The notes: generated by a model not told the origin, from the letters alone. A stretch of DNA of 64,000 nucleotides from Argyresthia goedartella (GCA_949825045.1 OX463820.1:7080501-7144500); one strand, 5' to 3'; shown: positions 1 through 11,000, counted from the first letter of the stretch. Numbers and translations: made by a program.

Positions 1-1082
1 ATCGCTCATATTCATGACAAACGGCGCAATCACCTTTGAGGGTCGGGAAACGTTAAATCCAGTGGATATGGCATCGTATCTGTTATTGAACCTTGGGAAG
101 ATTCTTGATAAGTTTCAATAAGGCATAGATTGACATTTCATTTTACATTTAATTAATCCATAGACTGCCCTTAAAATTTTCCTTTAAAATTTCCTTCCGA
201 GCCTCATTGATTTCGATTATCTTCTACAGTAGCGTTTAAAGGAGCCAGCCACAAGTAGATATTACATTCTGATACAATTTTCAGCCTGTGTTATCTTCTT
301 AAGACTCACTCCATACTCTTCGAACTCTGAGTGCGCAGCATGCCACGGGGCGGGTACAATGCCGCTATTGTCTTTCGCCTCCGTCTGCGCCCGCGCATTT
401 AGCGCCGGCACCCGCTAATGGGACAGATATTAATACCAGCTGGTCGAGGCTCTTAGCCTTTGTAACCAAACTGACACTTCCTTGTTGCTGGCATTTGGCA
501 AATTCGACAAATCAAATGCGAGTCTATAGTTTGTTAGAGGTATAAATCTGTCTGTTTCAGGCCATGTCTGATGCCTTCTGTGTTCAGTTCGGTCTTACCA
601 AGCCGAGTGGTTGTTATTTAAAACAAAGAGTTGAACAATGCTTTTCGAGGCACGATTAGAAACATCAGTAATTAATCACTGGTCACGATCGTTTGGAAAA
701 AAAACTGGTAAATGCATATTCGCGACTTTTTGATGTACTGCTTGAGGATTTGCGGAACACAGCGTAGCCTAACCTTCCATTCTCTATTGTCGACACTTGA
801 CTTTTCGTATCGCACCGTTTAACTCATACATTTGACCTTTAAAGTGTTTCTAATAACGAATGTTTCGTAAAGTGATTCTTTCCAACCTTTTGTTGGTTCG
901 ACAAGGTGTCAATCGGATCACTGATTGATTTTCCTTGCGAAATACTTCGATTGGCGTTTTGTAGTTTTAGTTTAAACTTGTGCGTCAGATGTCGGTTAAT
1001 GGTTTTCTTATCTCGTTTACATCATTGTTTGATTTGGCACCGATTTCATCAGTTGTTGTGAGATCGTAAATACCCTATCACT
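1..1082. other. No recognisable gene
   Basis: AT-rich sequence with only short open frames. I see no coding region, RNA gene or repeat I can name here. Confidence 0.5.
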
Positions 1083-1110
1083 ATTTTTTTAGACTCTAGT
1101 CTAAAAAAAT
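1083..1110. repeat. Perfect 13-bp palindrome, 2-nt spacer
   Basis: The arms 1083-1095 and 1098-1110 are exact reverse complements (ATTTTTTTAGACT and its complement) separated only by CT. It belongs to the group of tight palindromes discussed under findings. No function is evident. Confidence 0.85.
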
Positions 1111-3296
1111 TGGGAAAAAAAGTGAATTAGGAAAGTTACACATAGAAAATTCATCATCCTTAGATGGCCATGACATAACGACTTGTAAAGTCAAATATTT
1201 AGGGATAAAGATTATTTATGGCAAAAGTCTAGACGACAGATCACGTAAGAGAGACTGTACAAGTTACCATCTTTAGAGAAAGAGTCAGGCCTTCGTGTAA
1301 GTTCACAATTCACAAGGAAATCTCTTATCTGACAGTATCTGCGGAGATGCAAACGGTTGCATTATTATAAGATTTTTGTATATAAATGTCGCCATGGGAA
1401 CACGTTATAGGCGAAGTCCCTATACAAAAATGGCAAATGGTCAGATCTCACGACATACGCAGGCTGATTCCTTATTCGTTAGAAACAAAAGCTGCCATCC
1501 CTACATGGGACCGCGACGAGTTCCGGAGACTCTGTAAGGGCAGTGAAAGTCCGTGTGTCATAGTGTCCTAATTCAGCAAGAAAATATTTGGCTTACATTA
1601 CTAATACTTCCCCGAAAATGTCTCACGGAGATTGCTGGAGTCATCCTTTAAAGGGGTAATGCAGAGTTCTCAAAATAACTGTGTTTTCAAATTAGTGTTT
1701 TATGTTAAATTAATCCCTCGCAGACGTCTATGACAGTTCGCTGATTTTGAAATGAAAATCTTACGGGGAGCATGATTCCAAGGATCTCCTCGATTATTCA
1801 CGTCACCAGCTGAAGAAAACTCAATCTATAATGTTCGACGTTTAATATGAAATCGATAATGTCTGCTACCATGTAATTACGTTATTGGTTATTGTCGATC
1901 CGTCATCACTACCATATCTCCGGTCGGGCAATTTTATCGGGCACTCTCTCTGTGCTATACTAGTGCTTATCCCTCAGAGATAAGGGCTGCTGAGTTTTGG
2001 AGGTGTAAACTGGGCAGTCAGCAAAGGCCACACAGAAATATTCCTGCATAAATTTACCATCAGTTATCCAAACATCCTTCCTTAATGTTTCTCTGATGAT
2101 GTATTGGCTGTTTTATTCAAAATAGGAGCGTTTCCTTGAATGTTATTCTTAACCTCTCCTTTTCCGCCGTCAGCATAAGCAGCGCGGCCCCGGTCACTCC
2201 CTGTACCGCTGTCAGCATAAGCAGCGGGATGACTAATATTTTTGAAACCGGTATTTTTTATCCAACGGTTGGACCAATTTTTACGGTTCGATCATGTGTG
2301 GACACCCAATTAGACAAACTTTATGGTCTGTGTGCTAGTTTATGCTTTTCCGTAGAAAAAAATAATTCAACCGCGTTTTGAAAATCACTTTCTTCCGGAC
2401 GCTCCCAACGTATTTGGTGGTGAAATTTTATTGGGAGAAAAGTGTAGTTTTTTGGTGAATTGAGGTAAGTATTTGTTTTATTCATATTTACAACTCTATT
2501 TGCGATAAACAAACCACAAATCATAGTAAAATTCATCAAGATGTCCAGAAAATCGGCAAATTTACATGATACGTCATGCAACCAGACGGATTCCCCCCAA
2601 TGCTATTTGTAATTCCAATGAGAAATACAGTTAGATTTCAATAAAAAATACACATATCTTATTGGAAATCTTATAAGGAATCCATTTTTATAGGTTTCTT
2701 TATCAAAATAATGTACCAATTTGCTGATTTTCCGTCAGAAACGTGATCAGGCATCCAATTCACATGCTTCACCCGCACACATAAGCATTCCGCGACGCCA
2801 TTTTACTCACACACAGACAGAATCTCACTACAGGGTGCGGGTGTTTTCAGTCATATTCGGTGAAACTCCATATCATAGGTTTCGGGGTGATGTGATGATT
2901 GGGGTTTCCATATCAAAGGTTCCGCGGCTTTATGATTGGAGTTCAGTGTCGATAAGGGGGCGGAAGCCCCTTTTTTTATCAATGGAAAAATCCAGCATCC
3001 AGCGACTTAGAAAAATTGTGTTAAAAAATATTTTTTTTGACTGTTATTTTTTGCTTCGGAATCGTGTAGTGCTGCTTTTTGCTATCACTTTTGGTTATAA
3101 ACATTTTCCTCGTGCACCTCACCGATTTCGAGATATACGTCATATTATGTTTGTAATATCGATATCTCTATAAATATTGGTCCTAGGGAAAACATGCATA
3201 TGACATAAAATTATGCTCGTAAGACACCCTACACGATGCCCAAGTGGAAATATCAAAATAAAAAAAATAAAAATAAAAATAAAATAAAAAAATAAC
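1111..3296. other. No recognisable gene
   Basis: Holds a short direct repeat (GTCAGCATAAGCAGCG at about 2168 and 2211). An open frame without an ATG start runs over about 2721-3173 but resembles nothing I know. A GC hairpin at 2954-2972 (AAGGGGGC, loop GGAA, GCCCCTT) is followed by a T run. I assign no function to any of these. Confidence 0.4.
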
Positions 3297-3354
3297 AAAT
3301 TTGTGTCATATTGTGTTAACTTGTCTTTTTAGGCGGATTCGTTTGCCTGCAAGT

Positions 3355-3385
3355 TCAGATATGTACTTTTGACAATTTAGTGTAA
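3355..3385. repeat. Left subterminal inverted repeat of the piggyBac element
   Basis: These 31 bases, beginning TCAGATATGTACTTTTGACA, are the exact reverse complement of 8020-8050. A second inverted match of 18 bp follows (3405-3422 against 8001-8018). Internal repeats of this kind are transposase-binding sites in piggyBac-family elements; that role is inferred here. Confidence 0.9.
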
Positions 3386-3473
3386 AATGACAAAAAAATG
3401 CAAAATTACACAAATTTGTAAAAGTGCACAGAGTGTACGTTTTGATCCTAATGCCTTAGCTACTTTTTTCAGA

Positions 3474-3545
3474 ATGGATCATGACTACCATGCCCAGCTT
3501 GATGAGAAGCTGGTGTATGTGCGCTCCCGCTCCGGTCGGATGAAG
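3474..3545 (+). CDS. piggyBac-like transposase, candidate exon 1
   Basis: Twenty-four codons from ATG (MDHDYHAQLDEKL...) ending AAG before the donor GTAAAT. The ATG is directly preceded by TACTTTTTTCAG, itself a good acceptor, so a non-coding exon may lie upstream. The start is chosen because it is the first ATG that stays in frame with the exons downstream. It is inferred from splice signals only. Confidence 0.5.
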
Positions 3546-3800
3546 GTAAATAATTGAAATTTCACTCGCATCGTTTTTGCTTCGTTTCCTTTTATATTTA
3601 TATATATACATATCCATTAATTTGTTCCATTCAGCAGCCTAAACGGTCTGAATATAGTTTTACCAAGTATAATTAAATATTTACCTGGGAAATGTGAAGT
3701 TTTATACTAAAAGGACACAAATAATTATACTGCAAATGTCACTGACTGCCAGTCTGGTATTTTGTTTATATTTAATTTGCCTATTTTATTTATGTTATAG

Positions 3801-3908
3801 ATGGTGAAGCAACCAGCTTCTCTGGGCCGGAGCGGGAGCGAGGGCGACTCCTCCCCGCAGCCGTCGACATCAAGGCGCTGCCGGCGCTCGCTGGCTGAAG
3901 AAATGGTG
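3801..3908 (+). CDS. piggyBac-like transposase, candidate exon 2
   Basis: Thirty-six codons, rich in Ser, Arg and Pro, between acceptor TATGTTATAG and donor GTAGGT, in phase 0. The frame stays open through the following intron to 4091, and an acceptor-like CCAACAG before about 3975 could define an optional extra exon in the same frame. Confidence 0.5.
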
Positions 3909-4112
3909 GTAGGTATTCTGATTAGCAAGCAGATAGATCACCGGTGGTATCATACCATTCTTCTCCTCCAACAGGGTGTGGCCTGCCTGCAGCTGGCCCA
4001 TTTGAGCGGGGCCTTTGTGCATTTCTCCTGCACCTACTCTTCTATTCCAGCTATCCTTCCATGCTTTCTAGTACCATACCATATACAATAATGTATTTTT
4101 CTATTTTCACAG

Positions 4113-4211
4113 TCATCAGCAGCTGGCAGCAGCTGGCAGCGGCCGCCGACGTCGGGAAGCGGGGAGGAGCCGGCAGCCAGCAACCTCCAGCAACGCAGTG
4201 GGAGTGAGCTG
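4113..4211 (+). CDS. piggyBac-like transposase, candidate exon 3
   Basis: Thirty-three codons (Ser, Gly, Ala and Gln rich) between acceptor CTATTTTCACAG and donor GTACGT, in phase 0. The next acceptor, TTTTTCATAACAG, ends at 4311 and leads in frame into the long last exon. Confidence 0.5.
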
Positions 4212-4311
4212 GTACGTATTTTGATCCAGTACTTTTAATTAAAAAAACTTTACAATCCCCCTCTGTTGTTTCATTTGTTGCTAAAATCGTGTGTTTTTTT
4301 TTTCATAACAG

Positions 4312-5025
4312 TTGGGCACGGCTGCCACAGCCACGGCGGCCTCCGTGTCCACCGCAACAACAACCACTGCATTAAATATTGTTAGAGAAACATCCGGAGC
4401 GCGTAAACGCGCTGCAGCTCCAATGCCTGGGTCGTCATCGTCATCGTCGAGAATGCCAGTTCACTCCCGGGTTCTCAATGAAAGTGAGATAGAAAATATT
4501 GTAAATGAACATTTCATTGAGGACTCCGGAAGTGAACTGGATATCTCTGATAGTGACGTTGACGATTTCGACGCGGTCATTGCAACTTCGTCTGATACGG
4601 GCAAATTAGAGCGGAGTTTCGCTGTAGCGGAGGCGGAGGAAATAGAATGCATGCGACCAGAAAGTTTGTTTGATTTGAATGTTAGCCCGCTGCCTGTTCT
4701 AGGAGAGTATGCCGAGATGCAGAATGTTCAAGCAGAAGAATTAATCGGATTTTTGAGAGGACAATTGCAAGGAGAGCATGAGGTGGCTGTCGATATGGAA
4801 GGTGATGAAGTATCTCTGCCGGATGTTGGGGCGGAAACTGTGGTCAGTGCGCCTGACAGCCCGGCCGCTGTGCGCCCGCGTGCTGTCAGCCCGCCTGCTA
4901 GCCCGGACGCGAATGTTTTTTCTTGGTCGAGTGATTTTTCGAATTTCATTGGCCAAGCAGAAACATATCTGCGTTCACCGGCAGAAACATATCTTTTTGA
5001 GAATGTGGCCTCGGTCAATCATTGA
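4312..5025 (+). CDS. piggyBac-like transposase, last exon, N-terminal acidic part
   Basis: Open for 237 codons starting with TTG in phase with exon 3, so no initiator is needed here. It contains a Thr/Ala/Ser-rich stretch, then SEIENIVNEHFIEDSGSELD and a run of Asp/Ser, a composition typical of the poorly conserved N-terminal region of piggyBac-like transposases. It ends ...LFENVASVNH and TGA, exactly where the family's conserved core should begin. Only the first 234 codons or so belong to the gene; the remainder is read in the wrong frame after the lesion. Confidence 0.7.
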   Translation: MGTAATATAASVSTATTTTALNIVRETSGARKRAAAPMPGSSSSSSRMPVHSRVLNESEIENIVNEHFIEDSGSELDISDSDVDDFDAVIATSSDTGKLERSFAVAEAEEIECMRPESLFDLNVSPLPVLGEYAEMQNVQAEELIGFLRGQLQGEHEVAVDMEGDEVSLPDVGAETVVSAPDSPAAVRPRAVSPPASPDANVFSWSSDFSNFIGQAETYLRSPAETYLFENVASVNH

Positions 5026-6439
5026 GATGATTGTCACCGAGACAAATAGATACGCATGGCAAATAATAAGTAAATTATCCGAGACAGGTCATATTCCCGC
5101 CAGTCTGGACGACTGGCGAGAGACCACAGTCGACGAAATTTATGTATTATTTGCCGTGCTGATCTATATGTCGCTGTGCTTGAGGACGAATGTCCATGAA
5201 TACTGGAAGTCTGGTATGTTGGAAATGGCAAACTTCAGGAAGTTGATGAGTCGCAATCGCTTCTTCATGCTCACGCGTTTTCTCCATTTTGTGAACAACG
5301 AAGAACAACCTACTGGTGTGTCTTCGTATCACAAAAAAATCTTCAAAATTACCCCCATTTTGACACATTGCAACGATATATTTCCGATTTTGTATACGCC
5401 ACGAAGAGAACTCAGTTTGGACGAGTCGTTGCTTCTATGGAAGGGACGCCTTTCTTGGGTCCAATCCATACGCACCAAAGCGGCCAGGTTCGGGATCAAG
5501 TCCTACGACCTGTGCGAAGCAACGACTGGTTACTTGCTGAAGACTCTCTTGTACGCGGGTAAAGATTCTTCGATGCACCAGACGTCCATTCATGGGTTCA
5601 GCAACGTTACCGCGAAGGTCGTTCTTGAAGTCATGGATGGGTATCTCGATTTGGGGCATTGCCTTTTCATGGACAATTGGTATAACCAACTGCCCTTGAC
5701 GAGGTACCTCAAATCCCGTGCAACTGATGTCATTGGGACGATGAATCGCAATAGGGCACACGTCCCTGCTGAGATTAAATCGCTCAATGACCGCGTGTTG
5801 CCGCGGGGACAGCAGGTGGCGAGACATTGTGGTGACATCACTTTGATTTCCTGGATGGATGTCAAACTTGTCACCACAATTTCTACATTCCACACCGATG
5901 AACAAGTTCCTGGCCGCCGAGCTGGGGTGGATGTCGTGAAGCCACTTCTTGTAAACTACTACAATCAGTACATGGGCGGTGTGGATCGTAAGGACCAAAT
6001 GCTGTCCATGTACTTGATTGAGAGGAAGCGTAAGAAGAAGTGGTATGTCAATGTATTCCACAGGCTGCTTAACAGCAGCCTGTTGAATACATACATCATT
6101 CTCTCGCGTAACCCAACATTCCGGAACCTTACGCACCGGGAAACAAGGGTTAGCGTGGCTCAGGGGCTTGTTGATCGGTTCTTCTGTCCGGGACCGATGC
6201 AACGAGAGAATCCTCCAAGCAACACCGCTTTCCACCGTCTGGACAACCACCCGCAACATTTCCCGATTCCTGCTCCGACTTATAGCAATTCCAAGAAGAA
6301 GAAGCAGGGGAGATGTTGCAGGTGCTCGGCCCTTGGAAAGCGCACGTCCGTGAACAGTTTCTGCCGTAGGTGCAACGTCAGACTCTGCCTCGGACAGTGT
6401 TGGTTGGAGTATCACACGTTGGCCAATTTGGGGCCATAG
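5015..6439 (+). CDS. piggyBac-like transposase, catalytic core and C-terminal zinc-binding domain
   Basis: This segment carries the RNase H-like DDE core. The three catalytic Asp codons align with piggyBac D268, D346 and D447: GAC at 5420 (SLDESLLLWKGRLSW), GAC at 5672 (MDNWYNQLPL) and GAT at 5984 (GGVDRKDQM), with another Asp at 5993. Their spacings of 84 and 104 residues match the family. The C-terminus has paired cysteines (CCRCSALGKR, FCRRCNVRLC) followed by CWLEYHT, the Cys-rich domain used in DNA binding. All key residues are present. The frame is open upstream to 4778, but those codons are only the shadow of the preceding exon. A 335-codon open frame on the opposite strand (5435-6442) is antisense noise. 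Confidence 0.92.
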   Translation, partial: SIIEMIVTETNRYAWQIISKLSETGHIPASLDDWRETTVDEIYVLFAVLIYMSLCLRTNVHEYWKSGMLEMANFRKLMSRNRFFMLTRFLHFVNNEEQPTGVSSYHKKIFKITPILTHCNDIFPILYTPRRELSLDESLLLWKGRLSWVQSIRTKAARFGIKSYDLCEATTGYLLKTLLYAGKDSSMHQTSIHGFSNVTAKVVLEVMDGYLDLGHCLFMDNWYNQLPLTRYLKSRATDVIGTMNRNRAHVPAEIKSLNDRVLPRGQQVARHCGDITLISWMDVKLVTTISTFHTDEQVPGRRAGVDVVKPLLVNYYNQYMGGVDRKDQMLSMYLIERKRKKKWYVNVFHRLLNSSLLNTYIILSRNPTFRNLTHRETRVSVAQGLVDRFFCPGPMQRENPPSNTAFHRLDNHPQHFPIPAPTYSNSKKKKQGRCCRCSALGKRTSVNSFCRRCNVRLCLGQCWLEYHTLANLGP

Positions 6440-6769
6440 CACTTTTAATGTTATGGGTACCCATTCTCGTTTCTACAGTTTATCTGTTCCTCTTCGTCTT
6501 CCATTGAAAGTGTTATGTAACTTTAAATTGTGCAAGAAGCTCGAAACGGTATTGTTGTAATGTTAGCTTTCCTCTTATTCTAGCATGCCTACTGACTGAT
6601 ATCTGACTGTGTACTGATGGCTGGTTAATATGTCTCTGTAATAGGGGTTTTAAAACTACGCACACCTCGCTTTGGACCGGTTTCGGTCGGGTGTATCGCT
6701 TGCTTGAGTGGGTAACTAAAACTACTAAAATATGCCATATCATATAACTTCCACGTTGCAGCATCAAAC

Positions 6770-6956
6770 TGGTGGAAGACTGGTGTGTTGGGAATGCCTG
6801 CCTTCAGGAAGTTGATGAGTCGCAATCGCTTTCATGGACAATTGATATAACCAAATGCCCTTGACGAGGTACCTCAAATCCCGTGCTACTGATGTCATTG
6901 GGACGATGAATCGCAAAAGGGCACACGTCCCTGCTGAGATAAAATCGCTCAATGAC
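6770..6956 (+). repeat. Internally deleted copy of the transposase coding sequence
   Basis: Two pieces of the element's own coding sequence are joined here: 6770-6830 matches about 5202-5261, then 6831-6956 matches about 5666-5792 with about 404 bp missing between. A short CTT is shared at the join. The second piece is nearly identical to its source; the first is more diverged. It lies 330 bp downstream of the transposase stop, inside the same transposon. Confidence 0.85.
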
Positions 6957-7048
6957 TCCTGAGGGCATTTATGTCTTGCTAGACACATCTAAATCAGCCA
7001 TCAGTGTGTGATTGTAATTCTCCTCCTTCATAGCGTTAGCGATCCGGA

Positions 7049-7325
7049 TGTTTCTATCTTTTTGTGTGTAATTTTTATGTGTGTATGTGTCTAATGTTTA
7101 TGTGTTTGTGTAAATAACAATTTCTATTTGTGGCCAACTACCTAACTATCTTATAACTTGTATAGAAATTGTTTACTTTAACAGTTGCAATGTTTCTATC
7201 TTTTTGTGTGGAATTTTTATGTGTCTAATATTTATGCGTTTGTGTAAATAACAATTTCTATTTGTGGCCAACTACCTAACTATCTTATAACTTGTATAGA
7301 AATTGTTTACTTTAACAGTTGCAAC
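7049..7325. repeat. Two tandem 135-142-bp repeats in the transposon 3' region
   Basis: Units 7049-7190 and 7191-7325 begin TGTTTCTATCTTTTTGTGTG and end AACAGTTGCAA. The second unit lacks a short TGTGTGTA-rich piece. A decayed third partial unit can be seen near 7393-7437. Confidence 0.9.
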
Positions 7326-7560
7326 AAAATTCTTTTTCATTTTTCCGTAATTGTGTACTTTATTCCATTTTTTATACGGTAAAAGTTACAAATATCAGTC
7401 AAACAACTATCTAAGAACTTGTATAGAATTGTTTACCTACTTACTTACTGTTTACTACTTTTCCATAATTGTGTACTCGTGTGTGTGTAAATATAATGTA
7501 TACAGTTTCATTGTGCATTAGTACTGTCCTGTTTTTTAAACAATTATGTCTCGCCCAGGT

Positions 7561-7902
7561 TTGCTGGAAGAAATATCTTTTTAGAGATAAGCTCGCCTGT
7601 TGTTATAAAATTTCTTTTAAGTACATTTTTATGCACAGGGCAATAAAGAATATGAATATATAACTATATAAATTTTGCTGGAAGAAATATCTTTTTAGAG
7701 ATAAGCTCGCCTGTTGTTATAAAATTTCTTTTAAGTACATTTTTATGCACAGGGCAATAAAGAATATGAATATATAACTATATAAATTTTGCTGGAAGAA
7801 ATATCTTTTTAGAGATAAGCTCGCCTGTTGTTATAAAATTTCTTTTAAGTACATTTTTATGCACAGGGCAATAAAGAATGTGAATATATAACTATATAAA
7901 TT
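7561..7902. repeat. Three tandem 114-bp repeats carrying AATAAA
   Basis: Units start at 7561, 7675 and 7789 (TTGCTGGAAGAAATATC...), are almost identical, and each carries GCAATAAAGAA. On the coding strand these would offer three successive poly(A) signals for the transposase transcript, though that use is inferred. Confidence 0.92.
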
Positions 7903-8019
7903 TTTGTTCTTTTTTATTTTTCCAAAACCTAATTACGCAATTACACATTAGGTAGGTGGTAGCTAATTACTAATTACACATTTCAAATAATTGTTTATTT
8001 TTTACAAATTTGTGTAATC

Positions 8020-8050
8020 TTACACTAAATTGTCAAAAGTACATATCTGA
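8020..8050. repeat. Right subterminal inverted repeat of the piggyBac element
   Basis: Exact reverse complement of 3355-3385; see that entry. Confidence 0.9.
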
Positions 8051-8098
8051 TCTCGCATAACACTAGTTAACACAATATTACACAATATTACACTTTGT

Positions 8099-11000
8099 AA
8101 GAACAGTAGGTATCTGTACTTGCGCGTGAACGGAGCCGCGTGGAAACACTTCATATACACATAACAACTAAATACTAGTTAACTCAAACTTACACCATAC
8201 CTACACGAACGAAACACCAGTTTAGCTATTTTACCTAGAATCAAATCACGGCGAAACATTTTCTTCGTTCCATCTTTGCACACTCTGTATAAACGCATAT
8301 CGTACACCTGCCGAGACCTTGAGAAAGCCCAGAAACAACACACCGTGACACGAAATAACATGCATGATTTTGAATTATTTTTGTATGAAAAGGTACATAG
8401 TACGATACACTGTTAGAAAGCCTAGTTTGTCTTCTACTTAGAACCACTAATTCTAGAATGATAAGTATCACCTATTGCCTATAAATTCAATAATAGTACA
8501 AAGTGTTGATTTCTACCTATTTTATACTTTCCTTGCGAGATATGGCGTCCTCACACTTATCATTTATGATTTAGTGGCAAATACCACTTGTTTTCCTCTT
8601 ATTGAATAAATTACCTATCCTAGGAACTAAGAAATATAACGCTAGGTAGTCTAGTCTCTTCACAAATAATTTCACAAGATTTGCATAATTCGCGCGATGC
8701 GTCAGTTTACTTTCCGTATTTTATGAAAATTTGAAACGCTGAAATATTCGAAAGTTTCTATAAGAACACCCTAATGTTTTTATTGTTTTGAAAAGGTTAT
8801 TTTGTGTAGATTACGTAGGTATCAAACAACATGTACATGTTGTTGATAATTTTCTGATGTCGGCTAGATTTGTGTCGAGAGGGAGCATTTTCATAGAAGT
8901 CTGTGTTTCTCATGCCAGTACAAAAATAAACTAAGGTCACAGTGACATTTTCTACACATTGTGTAAAAGAGGGTTTCATTAGCTACTCAGATATAGAACT
9001 CCCATAATTCTAAGTGTTACCATTCCAACAGAATCACTTGATATATTAGTCAAGTGCCGCGCAGCCCGCACGCTCAAAAACACTCCGGTATTTGTCGTTT
9101 TTGACGTCTCGAACTCCCGGGAAAGGAGAGGTTAAACTGAACATCTTTTTTTTATTTTTAGGGCATATGGATTATCTTTACTTTGTTTATTTTTTATTTT
9201 TCTGCGACTATAAGCACCGCATTTTTGTATACCTACCTTAGAAGGATGCATTGATGTTTTTTAATGATTAAGGTTGACTATGCAAATTACCTGCACCCAC
9301 GGGAGTGAATGAGGTTTAAATACTGGTGGTTCCACATTACTATTAATGTTACTCGTATCCGGGTAAAATCCTGTGGCCCTCAGTAGGGACATTGGGATAC
9401 TTTTATTTATTTTTAGTTTCACATTTCTCCTGTTTCTGACAATGAAAATAATGCGAGATCACTATTATGAAAGTTATCACTAAAGTGTCAAATTTCATAA
9501 TAACTTTCAAATCCACCTATGATTCATATTTAAAATTTAAAACAGTCAGTACCTGGAAACGCTTCCCCAAATCTGTCTTGTTAATTTGAATATTTCGTGA
9601 ACATATGCGGAAGACATTGTTTATACAAATATATGAAAATACTCATACATATTGCTCCCAATAAGGCATCGGTTAAGCATTCACGACGCGGTTCTGTTTT
9701 GGGAAAATGTTTTATTCATATGCAAAATAAATAGCAAGAGTTTGATCGATGTTTTGTCTTCTTTAGATTGTTGATTTGTGTGTTTTGGTGATTTTTTGGA
9801 CTTATGGTGTGATTATTTTTTGATGTACCTACCACCTACGCAGGTATATCTCTAAGAGTCTTAGATCATACCTGTTCCTGTAAACATTTACCATCTAGGT
9901 ACTCATATTACCTTTATTAACAATTTTCATGAAAATTCACTATAAGTATGCTAGGTACACAAAAACTTAGCAATCACGGTCCCAGCATTACCTTTCTCTG
10001 CTGTTACATGATCCACTGATTGTATCACCAACAAGGATTGAAGCAGAACCTTTCGAGCGGATAATTCATTTCCGCGGACCCATGTAAGATACCCCACGCA
10101 AAGGTCCTCCTTATCAGAGCAAAACAAAAGAACTGTTATTTCAATTTGAATAATGGCGAGTGGAGTGAAAGTGGACCCTTGAACCGTGGTTCTGCTGAGC
10201 GGTATGCCCGACCGAGGCAAGGTCTGCTCGATCTTGATATCGGCAATGAATTGTGGTGATAAATGTGCTGGCTGCGCGACGTGAGGCCTCACGGAAACCG
10301 ATGGTTGGATTTGTGCTTGTTGTGCATCTTGGTTTCAAATGTCACATTCTTTAAAGCCAGTTAGGGAATGGCTAAACTCGTAAGATATTTGCGAAATACA
10401 GCGCATGTGATTTTATGAAAAACATGCTACTATTACATCATTCAGACTATTACGTAATACTATCTATATGTAAAAGCCGTGAAAGAATTTTCAGTGAAAA
10501 GCGCCCAAATGCAAGTTCTCCAGTGGTGCCATCAAGTCAATTAACAAACGTAGTGATTGACTTAAAGAAGAAAAGATTTGTATCTCAAATGTGGTTGTCG
10601 TCGAAAGTATTCCAACAAAGGCACGATATCAATTACTACATCAAAGCACCCTAATTTTCAGTGGAATTCTATTACGTAACCAAAACCGCGGGCAAGCATC
10701 GCGGCTATTAGTGAAAGTGATAGCATTCGGTGATGCTCAGGAATGCAGCCCAGTATTCATTAGATCCTTTTAGAGCTGGTAAGATTGTGAAGCGAAGCGA
10801 GGAGCGATTATATTCTAAGATAATTATCTTAAATAAAGGCTCGCTTTAGTACATGTTTTAAAATAACTGTATATTAGTCGGAGAAACCCGTAGTTTGAAA
10901 TTTTATAAATATAAATCTATTTTTGACATAACTTCAACACATAATTAATGAAAGTCTATATTTTTCTAGATATTGGTAAAGATTTACATATACAGGTTAA

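Larger units (their letters stand above)
3474..6439 (+). pseudogene. piggyBac-like transposase gene, four exons, one frameshift
   Basis: Cut-and-paste transposase acting on TTAA sites. Four exons join without breaking frame: 3474-3545, 3801-3908, 4113-4211 and 4312 onward, each intron starting GT, ending AG and in phase 0. The last exon encodes an acidic Ser/Asp-rich N-terminal region (4312 to about 5013), then the DDE_Tnp_1_7 core and a C-terminal Cys-rich domain ending at TAG 6437-6439. Between 5012 and 5015 the frame shifts by one base: the first frame stops at 5023-5025, while conserved transposase sequence (IVTETNRYA) continues one frame over. One extra base in the GCCTCGGTCA region explains it. 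The predicted product, about 800 residues, is longer than Trichoplusia ni piggyBac (594). With one lesion this is a young pseudogene, or an assembly error makes an intact gene look broken. Confidence 0.75.
3297..8098 (+). mobile_element. piggyBac-like DNA transposon
   Basis: About 4.8 kb bounded by inverted repeats around a piggyBac-type transposase gene. An outer inverted repeat (about 3300-3321 against 8064-8097) contains a TTAA on each side (3316-3319 and 8067-8070). Inside it lie a perfect 31-bp inverted repeat (3355-3385 and 8020-8050) and an 18-bp one (3405-3422 and 8001-8018). The piggyBac family inserts at TTAA, but here the inverted similarity continues outside these TTAA sites, so the exact ends are uncertain. 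The element carries one transposase lesion and a repeat-rich 3' region. Boundaries are approximate; the family assignment is firm. Confidence 0.8.

Noticed and set aside
2954..2977. Hairpin followed by a T run resembling a bacterial terminator
   Set aside because: The surroundings are eukaryotic transposon-rich DNA with no bacterial gene; the resemblance is coincidental.
2721..3173. 150-codon open frame
   Set aside because: No ATG start, no domain, and the translation becomes Phe/Leu/Ile-rich as expected for AT-rich noise.
5435..6442. 335-codon open frame on the minus strand
   Set aside because: It lies fully antisense to the conserved piggyBac core, whose plus-strand frame carries all family motifs; the antisense frame shows none.
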